Shown piece after piece: positions 28,922 through 38,546 of a stretch of 64,000 nt of DNA. Position 1 is the first letter of the stretch; every line of letters begins with the position of its first letter. A model generated the notes under the pieces. It ran no database searches and was not told where the DNA came from. It saw nothing but the letters and a program-made list of their open reading frames with translations. The stretch spans positions 127,550-191,549 of the forward strand of contig JAFALY010000030.1 in NCBI GenBank assembly GCA_019233975.1. Direction: 5' to 3'. Source of the DNA: Alphaproteobacteria bacterium (GTDB lineage: Bacteria; Pseudomonadota; Alphaproteobacteria; UBA9219). Position numbers and translations under genes: made by a program.

Positions 28922-29296
28922 TTAAAGTGATTTCACATAGGCATCATAAGCGGCTTCGTCCATCAGGCTGCCCAGTTCGCCCGCATCGCTGAGCTTTAGC
29001 TTAAAGAACCAGCCATCCGTCATTGCGGCATTGTTCACCAGCGAAGGATCATTCACCAGTGTACCGTTAACCTCGACAATCTCACCTCCAGCCGGCGCGT
29101 AAACTTCGCTGGCTGCCTTGGCTGATTCAACGACAGCGGCCTGATCACCTTGCGCGTATTTCGCACCGGCTTCCGGCAATTCCACATAAACAATGTCACC
29201 AAGCGCGTGCTGCGCATGGTCGCTGATGCCGCAAACGGCGACATCGCCATCAACGCGCAACCATTCATGATCTTTGGTGAAGTAAAGACGGCTCAT
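28922..29296 (-). CDS. gcvH: Glycine cleavage system H protein
   Basis: Carries the lipoyl group that shuttles between the P-, T- and L-proteins. The lipoylated residue is Lys60 in [14 protein letters not shown]. 124 residues, standard size. Its ribosome site (AAGGAG) lies inside the end of gcvT, two bases of spacing separate the genes, and the order T-H-PA-PB is conserved. The lipoamide dehydrogenase (L-protein) is not in the window. Confidence 0.96.
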   Translation of the reverse strand: MSRLYFTKDHEWLRVDGDVAVCGISDHAQHALGDIVYVELPEAGAKYAQGDQAAVVESAKAASEVYAPAGGEIVEVNGTLVNDPSLVNNAAMTDGWFFKLKLSDAGELGSLMDEAAYDAYVKSL

Positions 29297-29298
29297 AC

Positions 29299-30441
29299 TT
29301 AACTCCTTAAATAACGATGGGGGACAAAGGGTAGGCTGACGATTGTGGCCGGATGGTTCTTGCCACGAATTTGTAACTGCACCTGCGTGCCGACCTTGGC
29401 AAAGGCGGGGGGCACAAAACCCAACGCCACGGGGCCATTCACACTGGGGCCGAATGTGCCGCTGGACACAATACCGATAGTGTTGCCTTCCGTGTCCAGA
29501 ATGGGTGTCTGTTCACGCGCAACAGCGCGACCTTCGGGGCGCAGGGCAACGCGTTTCTTTTGCACGCCATCCGCCAGTTGCGCCTGTATCTTGCGCGCAC
29601 CAACAAACCCGCCCGCCGTGCGGCGGCGTTTACCGATGGCCCAGGTCAGCCCGGCCTCGATCGGCGTGATGTCTTCCGTCAATTCGTGACCGTAAAGGGA
29701 AAGACCGGCCTCCAGACGCAAGGAGTCGCGGGCGCCAAGGCCGATCATCATCACGCCATCAACCGTCAGCAGCAGGCGCGCGAACTTTTCAACCGTTGCC
29801 AAGGGCACGGAAATCTCAAAACCATCTTCGCCCGTATAACCGGAGCGGCTGATCCAGCATTCACCCATTTGCGCGATGTTGAATTTACCCGCACGCATAA
29901 ACTTCAAGGCATTCGGCGCGTCACAGAAATGCGCCAGCGCGGCGGCGGCTTTTGGCCCCTGCAACGCCAGCAATGCGCGGTCATGCAACATCTCAACCTT
30001 CAGGCCCGGCAGGCCACGCTGCAACCGCGCCAGATCACCATGTTTGCATGAAGCATTGACGACAATGTACGCCTGATTTTGTTCATCGGGCGATGCAGGG
30101 CGCGTGACCATCAGATCGTCACACGTTCCGCCTTCATCGTTGAGCAGGAACGAGTAACGAACTTCACCCGGCACCAGTTCCTGAAAATCGCCGGGCATCA
30201 GTTTTTCAAGCTGCGCCAGAACATCGGCGACGCCCGTCACCAGAATTTGCCCCATATGCGAGATGTCGAACAGCCCCGCATGTTCACGTGTATGCTGGTG
30301 CTCCTTGATGATGCCTGCGGGAAACTGCACCGGCATTTCATAACCGGCGAACGGGACCATCTTGCCGCCAAGTTCCAGATTCAGGGCGTAAAGTGGCGTT
30401 CTTTCCAAAACATCAACCTTTTGCGCCTCTGCCCCTGACAT
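29299..30441 (-). CDS. gcvT: Aminomethyltransferase (glycine cleavage T protein)
   Basis: Transfers the methylene group from the H-protein intermediate to tetrahydrofolate and releases ammonia. Landmarks are FDISHMGQ near residue 60, the folate-site stretch [13 protein letters not shown] and the conserved [18 protein letters not shown] start at ATG 30441 (MSGAEAQKV), preceded by GAGGTG; GTG two codons upstream is possible. About 380 residues. First of the gcv genes, 82 bases after tdh. Confidence 0.94.
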   Translation of the reverse strand: MSGAEAQKVDVLERTPLYALNLELGGKMVPFAGYEMPVQFPAGIIKEHQHTREHAGLFDISHMGQILVTGVADVLAQLEKLMPGDFQELVPGEVRYSFLLNDEGGTCDDLMVTRPASPDEQNQAYIVVNASCKHGDLARLQRGLPGLKVEMLHDRALLALQGPKAAAALAHFCDAPNALKFMRAGKFNIAQMGECWISRSGYTGEDGFEISVPLATVEKFARLLLTVDGVMMIGLGARDSLRLEAGLSLYGHELTEDITPIEAGLTWAIGKRRRTAGGFVGARKIQAQLADGVQKKRVALRPEGRAVAREQTPILDTEGNTIGIVSSGTFGPSVNGPVALGFVPPAFAKVGTQVQLQIRGKNHPATIVSLPFVPHRYLRS

Positions 30442-30471
30442 GGTCACCTCATCATCAGTAGATTTAGATTG

Positions 30472-30505
30472 CCCGCCGAGCCTAACCGATTCGGCAAGCG
30501 GCGGG
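30472..30505. other. Hairpin between tdh and gcvT
   Basis: CCCGCCG (30472-30478) pairs perfectly with CGGCGGG (30499-30505) around an inner GCC/GGC stem. No T tract follows on the minus strand, so it is not a standard terminator; it could act as a processing or polarity element between the tdh and gcv halves of the operon. It lacks the conserved core of a glycine riboswitch. Confidence 0.4.
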
Positions 30506-30523
30506 TACCCCTCACGAAACCGC

Positions 30524-31552
30524 TTATTTCCAGTCTAAAACGACTTTTCCGGCCTGTCCGGACAGGGCCGCGTCAAAGCCTTGCTGGAAATCTTCCATCT
30601 TCAGGCGGTGCGTAATCAACGGCTTCAGATTCAGACCGTTTTTAATCAGCCCGAACATCAGACGCCATGTCTCAAACATATGGCGGCCATACACACCCTT
30701 GATCGTCAGCGCCTTTAAAATGATTTTCGACCATTGAACGGGCATAGGTTGCGCAGGCAAGCCCAGCAAGGCCAGCCCACCGCCCATAATCAACGCACCG
30801 ACAGCCTGATCAAAAGCCTGCGGACTGCCTGACATTTCAAGGGCGACATTAAACCCGTCCACAATACCTTCGGCAGCCATGACATCACGCAAATCTTCCT
30901 TGGTCACATTCACAGGGCGTATGTCCGCAAGCTTGGCAGCGAGTTGTAACCGGTAGTCATTGACGTCCGTCAGAACAACGGTACGCGCGCCAGCGCGACG
31001 CGCAGCAGCGGCGGCCATGATGCCGATGGGTCCGGCACCGGTGATCAGGACGTCTTCGCCCAACATGCTGAATTGCTGCACTGTATGAACGGCGTTGCCG
31101 AACGGGTCGAGTATCGACCCAATTTCGTCATCAACATCATCCGGCAACGGCACAACGTTAAAAGCCGGGATCACCAGATAGTCGGCAAACGCGCCCTGAC
31201 GGTTTACACCGACACCCTTGGTGTCCGGGTCCAGATGGAACTGCCCCGCACGCGCGGCGGTCGAATGCAAATTGATAATATGCCCTTCGCCCGACACGCG
31301 TTGCCCGACCTTCAGCGGTCGCGTCACGGCTTTGCCGATTTCGACAATTTCACCGGCATATTCGTGGCCGGTAATCATCGGCACGGGAATGGTCGCCTGC
31401 GCCCATTCATCCCATTTATAAATATGCAGGTCTGTGCCGCAGATCGCCGTCTTGTGGATGCGGATCATTACATCTTCGGGCCCGCAGACGGGTGTTGGCG
31501 CCTCAACCTGCCAGAGACCCGTTTGTGCATGAAGTTTAGAAAGCGCGCGCAT
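30524..31552 (-). CDS. tdh: L-threonine 3-dehydrogenase
   Basis: Oxidises threonine to 2-amino-3-ketobutyrate, the substrate of Kbl. The catalytic zinc ligands are in KTAICGTDLHIYKWDEW (Cys38) and ITGHEYAGEIV (His-Glu), and GAGPIGIMAAAAA is the NAD site. 342 residues, the same size as the E. coli enzyme. Oddly, the structural-zinc loop has no cysteine: after GEGHI the sequence continues NLHSTAARAGQFHL where the family has four cysteines. AGGGG precedes the ATG; the open frame further upstream overlaps kbl and is not used. Ten bases after kbl. Confidence 0.93.
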   Translation of the reverse strand: MRALSKLHAQTGLWQVEAPTPVCGPEDVMIRIHKTAICGTDLHIYKWDEWAQATIPVPMITGHEYAGEIVEIGKAVTRPLKVGQRVSGEGHIINLHSTAARAGQFHLDPDTKGVGVNRQGAFADYLVIPAFNVVPLPDDVDDEIGSILDPFGNAVHTVQQFSMLGEDVLITGAGPIGIMAAAAARRAGARTVVLTDVNDYRLQLAAKLADIRPVNVTKEDLRDVMAAEGIVDGFNVALEMSGSPQAFDQAVGALIMGGGLALLGLPAQPMPVQWSKIILKALTIKGVYGRHMFETWRLMFGLIKNGLNLKPLITHRLKMEDFQQGFDAALSGQAGKVVLDWK

Positions 31553-31562
31553 GAAATAACCC

Positions 31563-32774
31563 CTATGCTGCCTTGACTTGTTGGTAAGCCTGCGTAAACG
31601 CTGCAATCGCCTTGTCCACATGGGCAAAGCTGTGTGCAGCGGATAATTGTGTACGAATGCGCGCCAGACCGCGCGGCACGACCGGGAAAGAAAATCCGGT
31701 GACATAGATGCCAGCATCCAGCAATTGCGCGGCCAGTTGTTGTGCAAGGCGCGCATCACCCAGCATCACCGGCACAATCGGCGAAACGCCGGGCAACACT
31801 TCGAACCCCGCCGCCTGCATGCCTTCTCGGAAACGCTTGGTATTCGCCTGTAATTGTGCGCGTAGCTTGTCGCCTTCTTCCGATTGCGCGATGCGTATGG
31901 CCTCAAGGCTCGCACCACAAATAGCAGGCGCCAACGCATTGGAAAACAGATAAGGCCGCGCCCGCTGACGCAGCAACGCAATAACCTCGCGCCGCGCAGC
32001 AATAAATCCGCCCATTGAGCCACCGAGCGTCTTGCCGAACGTGCCTGTCAGAATATCAATACGGCCTTCGACCTGATGCAGGGCCGCAGTGCCGCGCCCG
32101 CCTGCGCCTATATGCCCCGTGGCGTGGCAGTCATCCACCATCACCAGCGCGTCATATTTGTTGGCGAGCGCCGTAATCTCCGGCAATTTAGCGATATAGC
32201 CATCCATCGAAAACACGCCGTCAGTCACGATGATAATATGCCGCGCCTTATCGGCACGCGCCGTTTTCAACTGCGTTTCAAGGTCATTCATATCACTGTT
32301 GGCGTAGCGATAACGCTTGGCTTTGCACAGGCGCACACCGTCGATGATCGATGCATGGTTCAGACTGTCGGAGATAATCGCGTCTTCTTCCCCAAACAGG
32401 GGCTCAAATACCGCGCCGTTCGCGTCAAAGCACGCGGCGAACAAAATGCTGTCTTCATGGCCGGTATAGCGGGCAATCGCTTGCTCCAGATCTTTATGAA
32501 TGGCCTGCGTGCCACAGATAAAGCGCACGGATGACAGGCCACCGCCCCATTGTTCGGTTGCCGCCTGCGCCGCGCGTGCAATACGTTCATCCCCCGCCAG
32601 ACCCAGATAGTTGTTTGCGCAGAAATTAATGGCATCAGTCACGCGCCCATCGGGACGGCGCACCTTAATATCAGCCCCCTGTCGGGAGACAATAATGCGC
32701 TCCGGTTTGGTCAGCCCCTGCTGGTCAATGTCGGCGAGCGTGCTGGATACGTGATCAAGGAAAGACTGTGACAT
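31563..32774 (-). CDS. kbl: 2-amino-3-ketobutyrate CoA ligase (glycine C-acetyltransferase)
   Basis: PLP enzyme that cleaves 2-amino-3-ketobutyrate with CoA to glycine and acetyl-CoA. [11 protein letters not shown], the [10 protein letters not shown] aspartate stretch and [14 protein letters not shown] with the PLP lysine are all present. 403 residues, normal. AGGGGG precedes the ATG at seven bases. Kbl-tdh order is the widespread threonine-degradation pair. Alpha-oxoamine synthases such as BioF are close relatives, but the tdh neighbour decides. Confidence 0.95.
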   Translation of the reverse strand: MSQSFLDHVSSTLADIDQQGLTKPERIIVSRQGADIKVRRPDGRVTDAINFCANNYLGLAGDERIARAAQAATEQWGGGLSSVRFICGTQAIHKDLEQAIARYTGHEDSILFAACFDANGAVFEPLFGEEDAIISDSLNHASIIDGVRLCKAKRYRYANSDMNDLETQLKTARADKARHIIIVTDGVFSMDGYIAKLPEITALANKYDALVMVDDCHATGHIGAGGRGTAALHQVEGRIDILTGTFGKTLGGSMGGFIAARREVIALLRQRARPYLFSNALAPAICGASLEAIRIAQSEEGDKLRAQLQANTKRFREGMQAAGFEVLPGVSPIVPVMLGDARLAQQLAAQLLDAGIYVTGFSFPVVPRGLARIRTQLSAAHSFAHVDKAIAAFTQAYQQVKAA

Positions 32775-32805
32775 GGGTTATCCCCCTGCAAAGTGAGGTG
32801 TCAGG

Positions 32806-34206
32806 TTAGCACTCAACGAAATTAACCGCCAGCCCGCCAAGCGATGTTTCTTTATAAATATCCTTCATGTCCTCACCCGTGCGCTTCATAGTCAGGATGA
32901 CCTGATCCAGACTGACATAATGGGAACCGTCGCCCGCCAACGCCAGACGCGCCGCATCAATTGCCTTGATCGCCGCCATCGCATTACGCTCTATACAGGG
33001 GATTTGAACCAACCCGCCGACGGGGTCGCATGTCAGGCCAAGATTATGCTCCATGCCTATCTCGGCGGCATTTTCAATCTGGGCATTGGTCCCGCCAAGG
33101 GCAGCCGCCAGACCACCTGCCGCCATGGAGCAGGCGACGCCGACTTCGCCCTGACAACCCACCGCCGCGCCGGAGATTGACGCGTTACGTTTGTAGAGTG
33201 CGGCAATAGCGGCAGCAGTCAGCATATAATCACGACGCCCTTGCACCGTGCCGTTGCAAAAACGGTCATAGTAACGCAGGACGGCGGGCACAACGCCCGC
33301 ACCGCCATTGGTTGGCGCCGTGACGACACGACTGCCTGCCGCGTTTTCTTCATTGACCGCCAGCGCCCAAACATTGACCCAATCCATCCCGCTCATCGGA
33401 TCAACAACCTGTTGTTCAGCACGTTGCATCAGTTTTTCATGTAACGCCTTCGCGCGGCGCTTGACCTGCAATTTGCCGGGCAAACTGCCTGATTGACGCA
33501 TGCCGCGGTCGATACAGGACTGCATCGCGCTGATAAGCGCATCCAGTTTCTGTTCGACTTCCGATAAAGGACGGCGCGCCACTTCATTCGCAAGCATCAG
33601 TTCAGGAATACGCAGCCCCGCCTGCTCCGCCATGGCAAGCATCTCGGCAGCAGACGTGAAGGGATAAGGCAGTGTATCCTGCGGCCCGGATTGTTCAGGC
33701 GCATTGTGCAGTATTTCCTGATCATCAAGCACGAATCCGCCCCCGATTGAATAATAGACTTTGTCGAACAGGGCTTCGTGCTGACCGATAACGGCGCTGA
33801 ATTTAACGGCGTTGGCGTGTTGGGGTAGACGGACGTCCCCTTGCCACACAATATGCCTGACTTCATCAAAGGCAATGCGCGGTCCCTGATAGATGGGATG
33901 CATGGCGCCAAGCACCAAGGCCTTTTCTTCGCGCAGTTTGGACAATGCAACCTCACCCGCATCCGGGTCCAGCAAGGCAGGTTCATACCCCATGAGGCCC
34001 AGCATACTTGCGGTATCTGTTGCGTGCCCCTTCCCTGTCAAAGCCAACGAGCCATACAGATAAGCGGTAACCTGCGTCACGCGGCCCAACAGTTTTTCAG
34101 TGTGCAGCAGACCCAGAAAGCGAACCGCCGCCGTCATGGGTCCCATGGTGTGTGAACTGGAAGGACCTACGCCAAGCTTGAAGATTTCAAACGTGCTGGA
34201 CACCAT
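32806..34206 (-). CDS. sdaA: L-serine ammonia-lyase, iron-sulfur dependent
   Basis: Deaminates serine to pyruvate with a 4Fe-4S cluster. The N-terminus [23 protein letters not shown] is the beta-domain signature, and cluster cysteines are seen in [13 protein letters not shown] and [14 protein letters not shown] start at ATG 34206, preceded by GGGG; the frame is open 36 codons further up but without family similarity. 466 residues, a single-chain form. First gene of the run leading to kbl, tdh and gcv. Confidence 0.94.
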   Translation of the reverse strand: MVSSTFEIFKLGVGPSSSHTMGPMTAAVRFLGLLHTEKLLGRVTQVTAYLYGSLALTGKGHATDTASMLGLMGYEPALLDPDAGEVALSKLREEKALVLGAMHPIYQGPRIAFDEVRHIVWQGDVRLPQHANAVKFSAVIGQHEALFDKVYYSIGGGFVLDDQEILHNAPEQSGPQDTLPYPFTSAAEMLAMAEQAGLRIPELMLANEVARRPLSEVEQKLDALISAMQSCIDRGMRQSGSLPGKLQVKRRAKALHEKLMQRAEQQVVDPMSGMDWVNVWALAVNEENAAGSRVVTAPTNGGAGVVPAVLRYYDRFCNGTVQGRRDYMLTAAAIAALYKRNASISGAAVGCQGEVGVACSMAAGGLAAALGGTNAQIENAAEIGMEHNLGLTCDPVGGLVQIPCIERNAMAAIKAIDAARLALAGDGSHYVSLDQVILTMKRTGEDMKDIYKETSLGGLAVNFVEC

Positions 34207-34302
34207 AGAGAACCCCATTGGCTTAAACTGCGCGGCAGTAAACCAGAATTCAGGTTGAGGCCCAATTAAATAAGTCGCTGCAGCGCAGCACATAATTCGT
34301 AT

Positions 34303-34321
34303 AAATCCATACACTGGATTT
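34303..34321. promoter_or_regulatory. 19-bp inverted repeat in divergent sdaA / aldolase region
   Basis: AAATCCA (34303-34309) and TGGATTT (34315-34321) are perfect inverted arms around TACAC. The element lies about 56 bases before the aldolase start and 97 bases before sdaA, a typical place for a dimeric repressor or activator site. No regulator gene is adjacent, so the cognate protein is unknown. Confidence 0.45.
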
Positions 34322-34376
34322 TGTAATTTGTATCGTTTATATCATCTGGCATGAAATTTATGGAAACAAGGCCATG

Positions 34377-35045
34377 ATGACACTCGCAGAATCCGTAAAA
34401 AAAGTTCCCCTGATCGCCGTACTGCGCGGAATCAACCCGACCGAAGCCAAGCAAGTAGGGCGCACATTGGTTGAAGCGGGTTTCACATGTATGGAAGTTC
34501 CCGTTCGCTCCAAGAAAGATGGTTTTAAGTCTTTGGATGCGGATGCGTTGGCCAGCCTGGGTATCCTGATGAAGGAATGCAGTGCTGACGCCAATGTCGG
34601 CGCCGGAACCGTTTTGGAAACCGGTGATATTGCCGCTTTGCAGAAAATCGGTATCCGTGACTGCCTTGCGCCTAATTTCAACGCCGCCGTCGTGACCGAA
34701 GCCAAACGTCTGGGCACCGACTTTATTCCCGGCATTGAAACAGTTTCCGAAGCCAAGGCCGCTTTGGCCGCAGGCGCCAGCGCGTTAAAGCTATTCCCGT
34801 GCGTCATGCGCGAAGCAGATGGCAGCATCACCTACCGCCACGCGCCGGCCTATGTCAAAACGCTGGTCAGCTTCTGCCCCGCACCGATTTACCCGAGCGG
34901 CGGTATCGACTGGACCATCGCGCCTCTGTATCGCGCGGCAGGTGCGGCAGGCATCAATATCGGCGGCGAGTTGTACAGCCCCGGACGTTCTCTGGAAGAT
35001 CTGGCAGACCGTGCGCGTAAGTTTGTGGCCGCCGTTAAAGGCTGA
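34377..35045 (+). CDS. dgoA: 2-dehydro-3-deoxy-6-phosphogalactonate aldolase (KDPG/KDPGal family)
   Basis: Class I aldolase splitting KDPGal (or KDPG) into pyruvate and glyceraldehyde 3-phosphate. LIAVLRGI near the N-terminus, the acid-base glutamate in MEVPVRS, and the Schiff-base lysine in SALKLFPC (about residue 138) are visible. The C-terminal INIGGELYSPGRSLED is closer to DgoA than to Eda, and the next gene encodes the matching kinase. The second of two adjacent ATGs gives better spacing to AAGG. 222 residues. It is convergent with dgoK; the shared TGATCA provides both stops. Confidence 0.88.
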   Translation: MTLAESVKKVPLIAVLRGINPTEAKQVGRTLVEAGFTCMEVPVRSKKDGFKSLDADALASLGILMKECSADANVGAGTVLETGDIAALQKIGIRDCLAPNFNAAVVTEAKRLGTDFIPGIETVSEAKAALAAGASALKLFPCVMREADGSITYRHAPAYVKTLVSFCPAPIYPSGGIDWTIAPLYRAAGAAGINIGGELYSPGRSLEDLADRARKFVAAVKG

Positions 35046-36020
35046 TCAGGCTTTCAGCAAAGCGGCGCCAATCATCTGCAATCCGCGCAGATAGGTTTCT
35101 TCTGCCGACAATTCACCAGCCAGCGGCCAGCCGACAATTTCAAGCGCGCGCACATACAGATCACGCTTGGCCCCCTTATCCAACACGAGCGTGAGCGGGT
35201 CTTTGCGCCCAAAGAAGCGCGTTGCCCCCATCAATTCATGGCCGATCAGGACGCCAGAGGCGTAGCTGTGGAAGCTTTTCGGCGGATTATCGCCTGATAC
35301 ATTCTGCGCGCGGATCATATGCAGGTCGGCCAACAGGTCGAACCCCTGCATGGCAATCGTGACGCCGCGTTCGAACGAAGCAAGGTCTTCAGCTTCTTCT
35401 GTGGGGATACAGGATGCAATGCAGCCATGCTTCAAGATGGTGTGGTAAATCTCACCTGTCATAAAGGTGCAGAAATAATCAATCGTCTGGCCGTCCAAAT
35501 GCGTCCACTGACAATGCGTGCCCGGCATGGCCAGAACATGCCGCCCTTCGGGTAGCAGGCCGACTGCGCCAAACGACTTGCTTTCCTCACTGCGCATCAC
35601 ATGGCGGCGTTCGCCTTCCAGTGTCACCTTCAGTCCGCGCACAATATAAATCTTGCGGCTGCGCAGCGCACCAAGCTCCGTGTCCGGGATACAGTGCAGA
35701 TTTTGCGCAACCGTTTCAACCGTCGCCGGGCATGACATATGTCGCGCCTCAGACCATCCTTCGTTTGTTCCGATGGCGCCGCCCATCAAAACCGGCATAT
35801 CCGGATATTCATTCAACCAGTCGCCAATATGTTCCTGAGCCAGCGCGGCATACAACTCGCCTTTCGGGCGGTCTGTGCGCATGTAGTAATTCAACTGGTG
35901 AACGCCGCTGTGGCTCACAATGCGCTTTTCCCACGCACCGCCTACACTGCCGCGATAAAAACGTAAGTTGGTATTGCCCCAGTCTGCCAGAATAAGCGTC
36001 GGCTTGGATGAATCAGACAT
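35046..36020 (-). CDS. dgoK: 2-dehydro-3-deoxygalactonokinase
   Basis: Phosphorylates 2-keto-3-deoxygalactonate, giving the substrate of DgoA. The DgoK family signature is clear: ILADWGNTNLRFYR (phosphate 1 loop), GGAIGTNEGWSEA, LAMPGTHCQWTH and FMTGEIYHTI. 324 residues, slightly longer than E. coli DgoK. It is convergent with dgoA rather than in one operon. No galactonate dehydratase (dgoD) or transporter is nearby. Confidence 0.92.
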   Translation of the reverse strand: MSDSSKPTLILADWGNTNLRFYRGSVGGAWEKRIVSHSGVHQLNYYMRTDRPKGELYAALAQEHIGDWLNEYPDMPVLMGGAIGTNEGWSEARHMSCPATVETVAQNLHCIPDTELGALRSRKIYIVRGLKVTLEGERRHVMRSEESKSFGAVGLLPEGRHVLAMPGTHCQWTHLDGQTIDYFCTFMTGEIYHTILKHGCIASCIPTEEAEDLASFERGVTIAMQGFDLLADLHMIRAQNVSGDNPPKSFHSYASGVLIGHELMGATRFFGRKDPLTLVLDKGAKRDLYVRALEIVGWPLAGELSAEETYLRGLQMIGAALLKA

Positions 36021-36110
36021 CAGTAACCCGGAAATTGACGAACGTAAGGGGGTGGTTTATGCGTTTCATAGGCATTCTGCAACAAGAACCACAACTGACC
36101 AAGCCCCGCC

Positions 36111-37001
36111 ATGACAATTGCGCGCACGATTACCCCGCTGATGTCCAACATGCCCCGCTGCATCTTAGGCGAAGGGCCGCATGTTGATGGTGATAATAAC
36201 CGCCTTTTGTGGGTGGATATTGAAGGCAAAGCCGTTCACATCTATTTTTTTGCATCGCAACATCACACCGCGATCCCCACACCCACGCGGGTGGGCTTTG
36301 CCGTTTTGGCCGGGGACGACTCGATAATCGCCGGGCTGGATGACGGCATATATCGTTATCACGACGGCACATGGAATCTGTTGGACGGATGCAATACCGA
36401 CGCACGCAACCGCTTTAACGATGGCAAGACATCCCCGGATGGACGCTACCTGTTTGCAGGCACGATGAATCTGGGCACCGGCGTGGATGGCAAGCGCGAG
36501 CCGACCGGCGCGTTCTATCGCATGGACACGCATGGGCATGTTACCCAACTGCGCCAGGGTGTTTTTACTTCAAACGGCATTGGCTGGAGCCCTGACCAGA
36601 AGACGATGTATTACATCGACACCGGTCTGCGCAAAATCATGCAGTTTGATTACCACGTCGTCACCGGTACGCCCAGCCATGAACGTGACTTTGCAACCGG
36701 CAAACGGTTCGACGGTCTATGCGTTTCCGATGACGGCCATATTCTGGTTGCTATCTGGGGCGAAGGCACTGTTGAAATCTATACGCCGGATGGCCGACTG
36801 GCGCACAGCATCGCCCTGCCCGCACCACAGACAACCAGTGTCGCACTGGGCGGAAGGTCGGGCAATACATTATATGTAACCAGCGCCAGCCAATTATCAG
36901 AGGCTGAGTTGACCGCACATCCGCTGGCGGGACAGGTGTTTGTGGTAGAGGGCCTGCCCTACCACGCGCAAAAGGCGCACAAGTTTAAGTGGCAGGCGTA
37001 A
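36111..37001 (+). CDS. SMP-30/gluconolactonase family lactonase
   Basis: Beta-propeller lactonase of the regucalcin family, expected to open sugar lactones such as gluconolactone or galactonolactone. The metal-site glutamate lies in ILGEGPHVDGD, the NRFNDGKTSPDGRYLFAGTM stretch carries the conserved Asn and Asp, and LCVSDDGHILVAIWG is the late conserved blade. 296 residues. No good ribosome site precedes the ATG; a Met at residue 11 is possible. With dgoK and dgoA it would suit a galactose-to-pyruvate route; substrate is inference. Confidence 0.87.
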   Translation: MTIARTITPLMSNMPRCILGEGPHVDGDNNRLLWVDIEGKAVHIYFFASQHHTAIPTPTRVGFAVLAGDDSIIAGLDDGIYRYHDGTWNLLDGCNTDARNRFNDGKTSPDGRYLFAGTMNLGTGVDGKREPTGAFYRMDTHGHVTQLRQGVFTSNGIGWSPDQKTMYYIDTGLRKIMQFDYHVVTGTPSHERDFATGKRFDGLCVSDDGHILVAIWGEGTVEIYTPDGRLAHSIALPAPQTTSVALGGRSGNTLYVTSASQLSEAELTAHPLAGQVFVVEGLPYHAQKAHKFKWQA

Positions 37002-37007
37002 CTACTT

Positions 37008-38480
37008 TTATTCGTGCCAGCAACGACCCGACCGCTTCACCAGATCATCGCCTGACTTCGGGCCGTGGCTGCCAGTCACATAGGTTTCAGGCTTCATGCC
37101 TGTGGCCTGCCAACCCTCGATGATGCCATCGACGAATTTCCATGCAGCCTCAACCTCATCACGACGCACAAACAGCGTGCGGTTACCCTTCAGGGCATCC
37201 AACAGCAACCGTTCATAGGCAATGCGCCGGCGCACATGCGCGTCTTCCTGTAAACTGAGGCTCAACGGCAGGCCTCGCAGATGCATGCCATCCTGTGTCA
37301 GGCCGGGCGTCTTATTAATAAGGCGCAGCGATATTTCTTCATCCGGTTGCAGGCTGATAACCAGCCGGTTCGCGGGCGGCGGCGACGGGAATATCTGATG
37401 TGGCGTCTTTTTAAACTGCACGATGATTTCAGTACAACGCCGGTCAAGCCGTTTGCCCGTACGCAGATAGAATGGCACACCATGCCAGCGCCAATTGGCG
37501 ATTTCTAACTGCATAGCCACAAAAGTTTCCGTGTTTGAGGGTGAACCCTTTTCAGCCTCATACCCCTTGGTTTCGCCTTCGTTGTTTTTGCCAGCGCCAT
37601 ATTGGCCGCGCGCCGTCAATTCCTGCACATTGGTTTTGTTGATTGCCTTCAGCGAACGCAAAACTTTCAGCTTCTCATCGCGCAGCGCATCGGGGTCAAG
37701 GCTCGACGGCGGTTCCATGGCAAACAGGCAAAGCAGTTGCAACATGTGGTTTTGCAGCATGTCACGGATGGCGCCGTAATCATCATAGTAACTCAGGCGC
37801 TCACCTACGCCGATTGTTTCCGCAACCGTTATCTGCACATGGTCGATAACCGTATTGTTCCAGAGCGGTTCAAAGATCGCGTTAGCAAAGCGCAGCGCGA
37901 TTAAATTCTGCACTGTTTCTTTGCCCAGATAATGGTCAATTCGGAACACGCGGCTTTCGTCAAAAGCCACTGCGACAGCGTCATTGATAACCTTGGAGCT
38001 TTCCAGCGAGCGCCCCAGCGGCTTTTCGATAATCACGCGCGCAGGTGCCGACGAAAGGCCCGTTGCATTCAACGTTTCACAAATAGGTTTATAAATGGAC
38101 GGCGTCGTCGCCATAAAGACGACCAGGTCTATATCCTGCGGTTCACCCGTCGCGGCCTTCAGCCGCGTACCGGATGCCGCATCATTGGCGTCAAAAACGA
38201 CATAATCCAAACGTGCCAGAAAGCGTTCGCGCGCGGCGGCGTGCAGCGCGCTGCCAAGGCGCAGGTCAAGCGCACCCGCCACACGTTCAGCAAATGCCTC
38301 GCGCGTCAGTTTTTCACGCGCACAGCCGATAACGCGAAAATCATGGGGCAGAAACCCGTCCTGATCCAGCATAACAAGCGATGGGTAAAGCATGCGCAGG
38401 GCTAAATCACCCGTGCCACCGATCAGAACAAAAACAGGTTTGCGCGTCCCTTGCGAAACAGACACTTGTGAAACTGACAT
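37008..38480 (-). CDS. zwf: Glucose-6-phosphate 1-dehydrogenase
   Basis: Oxidises glucose 6-phosphate to 6-phosphogluconolactone with NADP, feeding the Entner-Doudoroff or pentose phosphate route. N-terminal nucleotide site VFVLIGGTGDLALRMLYPSL and the active-site RIDHYLGKE are present. 490 residues from ATG 38480, chosen for AGGGAG just upstream; the frame is open 16 codons earlier. It is convergent with the lactonase. pgl, edd and gnd are not in the window. Confidence 0.95.
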   Translation of the reverse strand: MSVSQVSVSQGTRKPVFVLIGGTGDLALRMLYPSLVMLDQDGFLPHDFRVIGCAREKLTREAFAERVAGALDLRLGSALHAAARERFLARLDYVVFDANDAASGTRLKAATGEPQDIDLVVFMATTPSIYKPICETLNATGLSSAPARVIIEKPLGRSLESSKVINDAVAVAFDESRVFRIDHYLGKETVQNLIALRFANAIFEPLWNNTVIDHVQITVAETIGVGERLSYYDDYGAIRDMLQNHMLQLLCLFAMEPPSSLDPDALRDEKLKVLRSLKAINKTNVQELTARGQYGAGKNNEGETKGYEAEKGSPSNTETFVAMQLEIANWRWHGVPFYLRTGKRLDRRCTEIIVQFKKTPHQIFPSPPPANRLVISLQPDEEISLRLINKTPGLTQDGMHLRGLPLSLSLQEDAHVRRRIAYERLLLDALKGNRTLFVRRDEVEAAWKFVDGIIEGWQATGMKPETYVTGSHGPKSGDDLVKRSGRCWHE

Positions 38481-38546
38481 ATCACTCCCTTTAACTATCT
38501 GCGGCCCTGCGCCCGCCAAACGAGGCAAGATACCCCGGCCTGCGTC

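Noticed and set aside
30442-30523. Glycine riboswitch before gcvT
   Set aside because: The gap is only about 80 bases and has none of the conserved riboswitch core; only a simple hairpin is present.
36020-36112. 30-codon frame ending at the dgoK start (TGATG overlap)
   Set aside because: No ribosome site, overlaps the start of the divergent lactonase, and no conserved leader-peptide feature.
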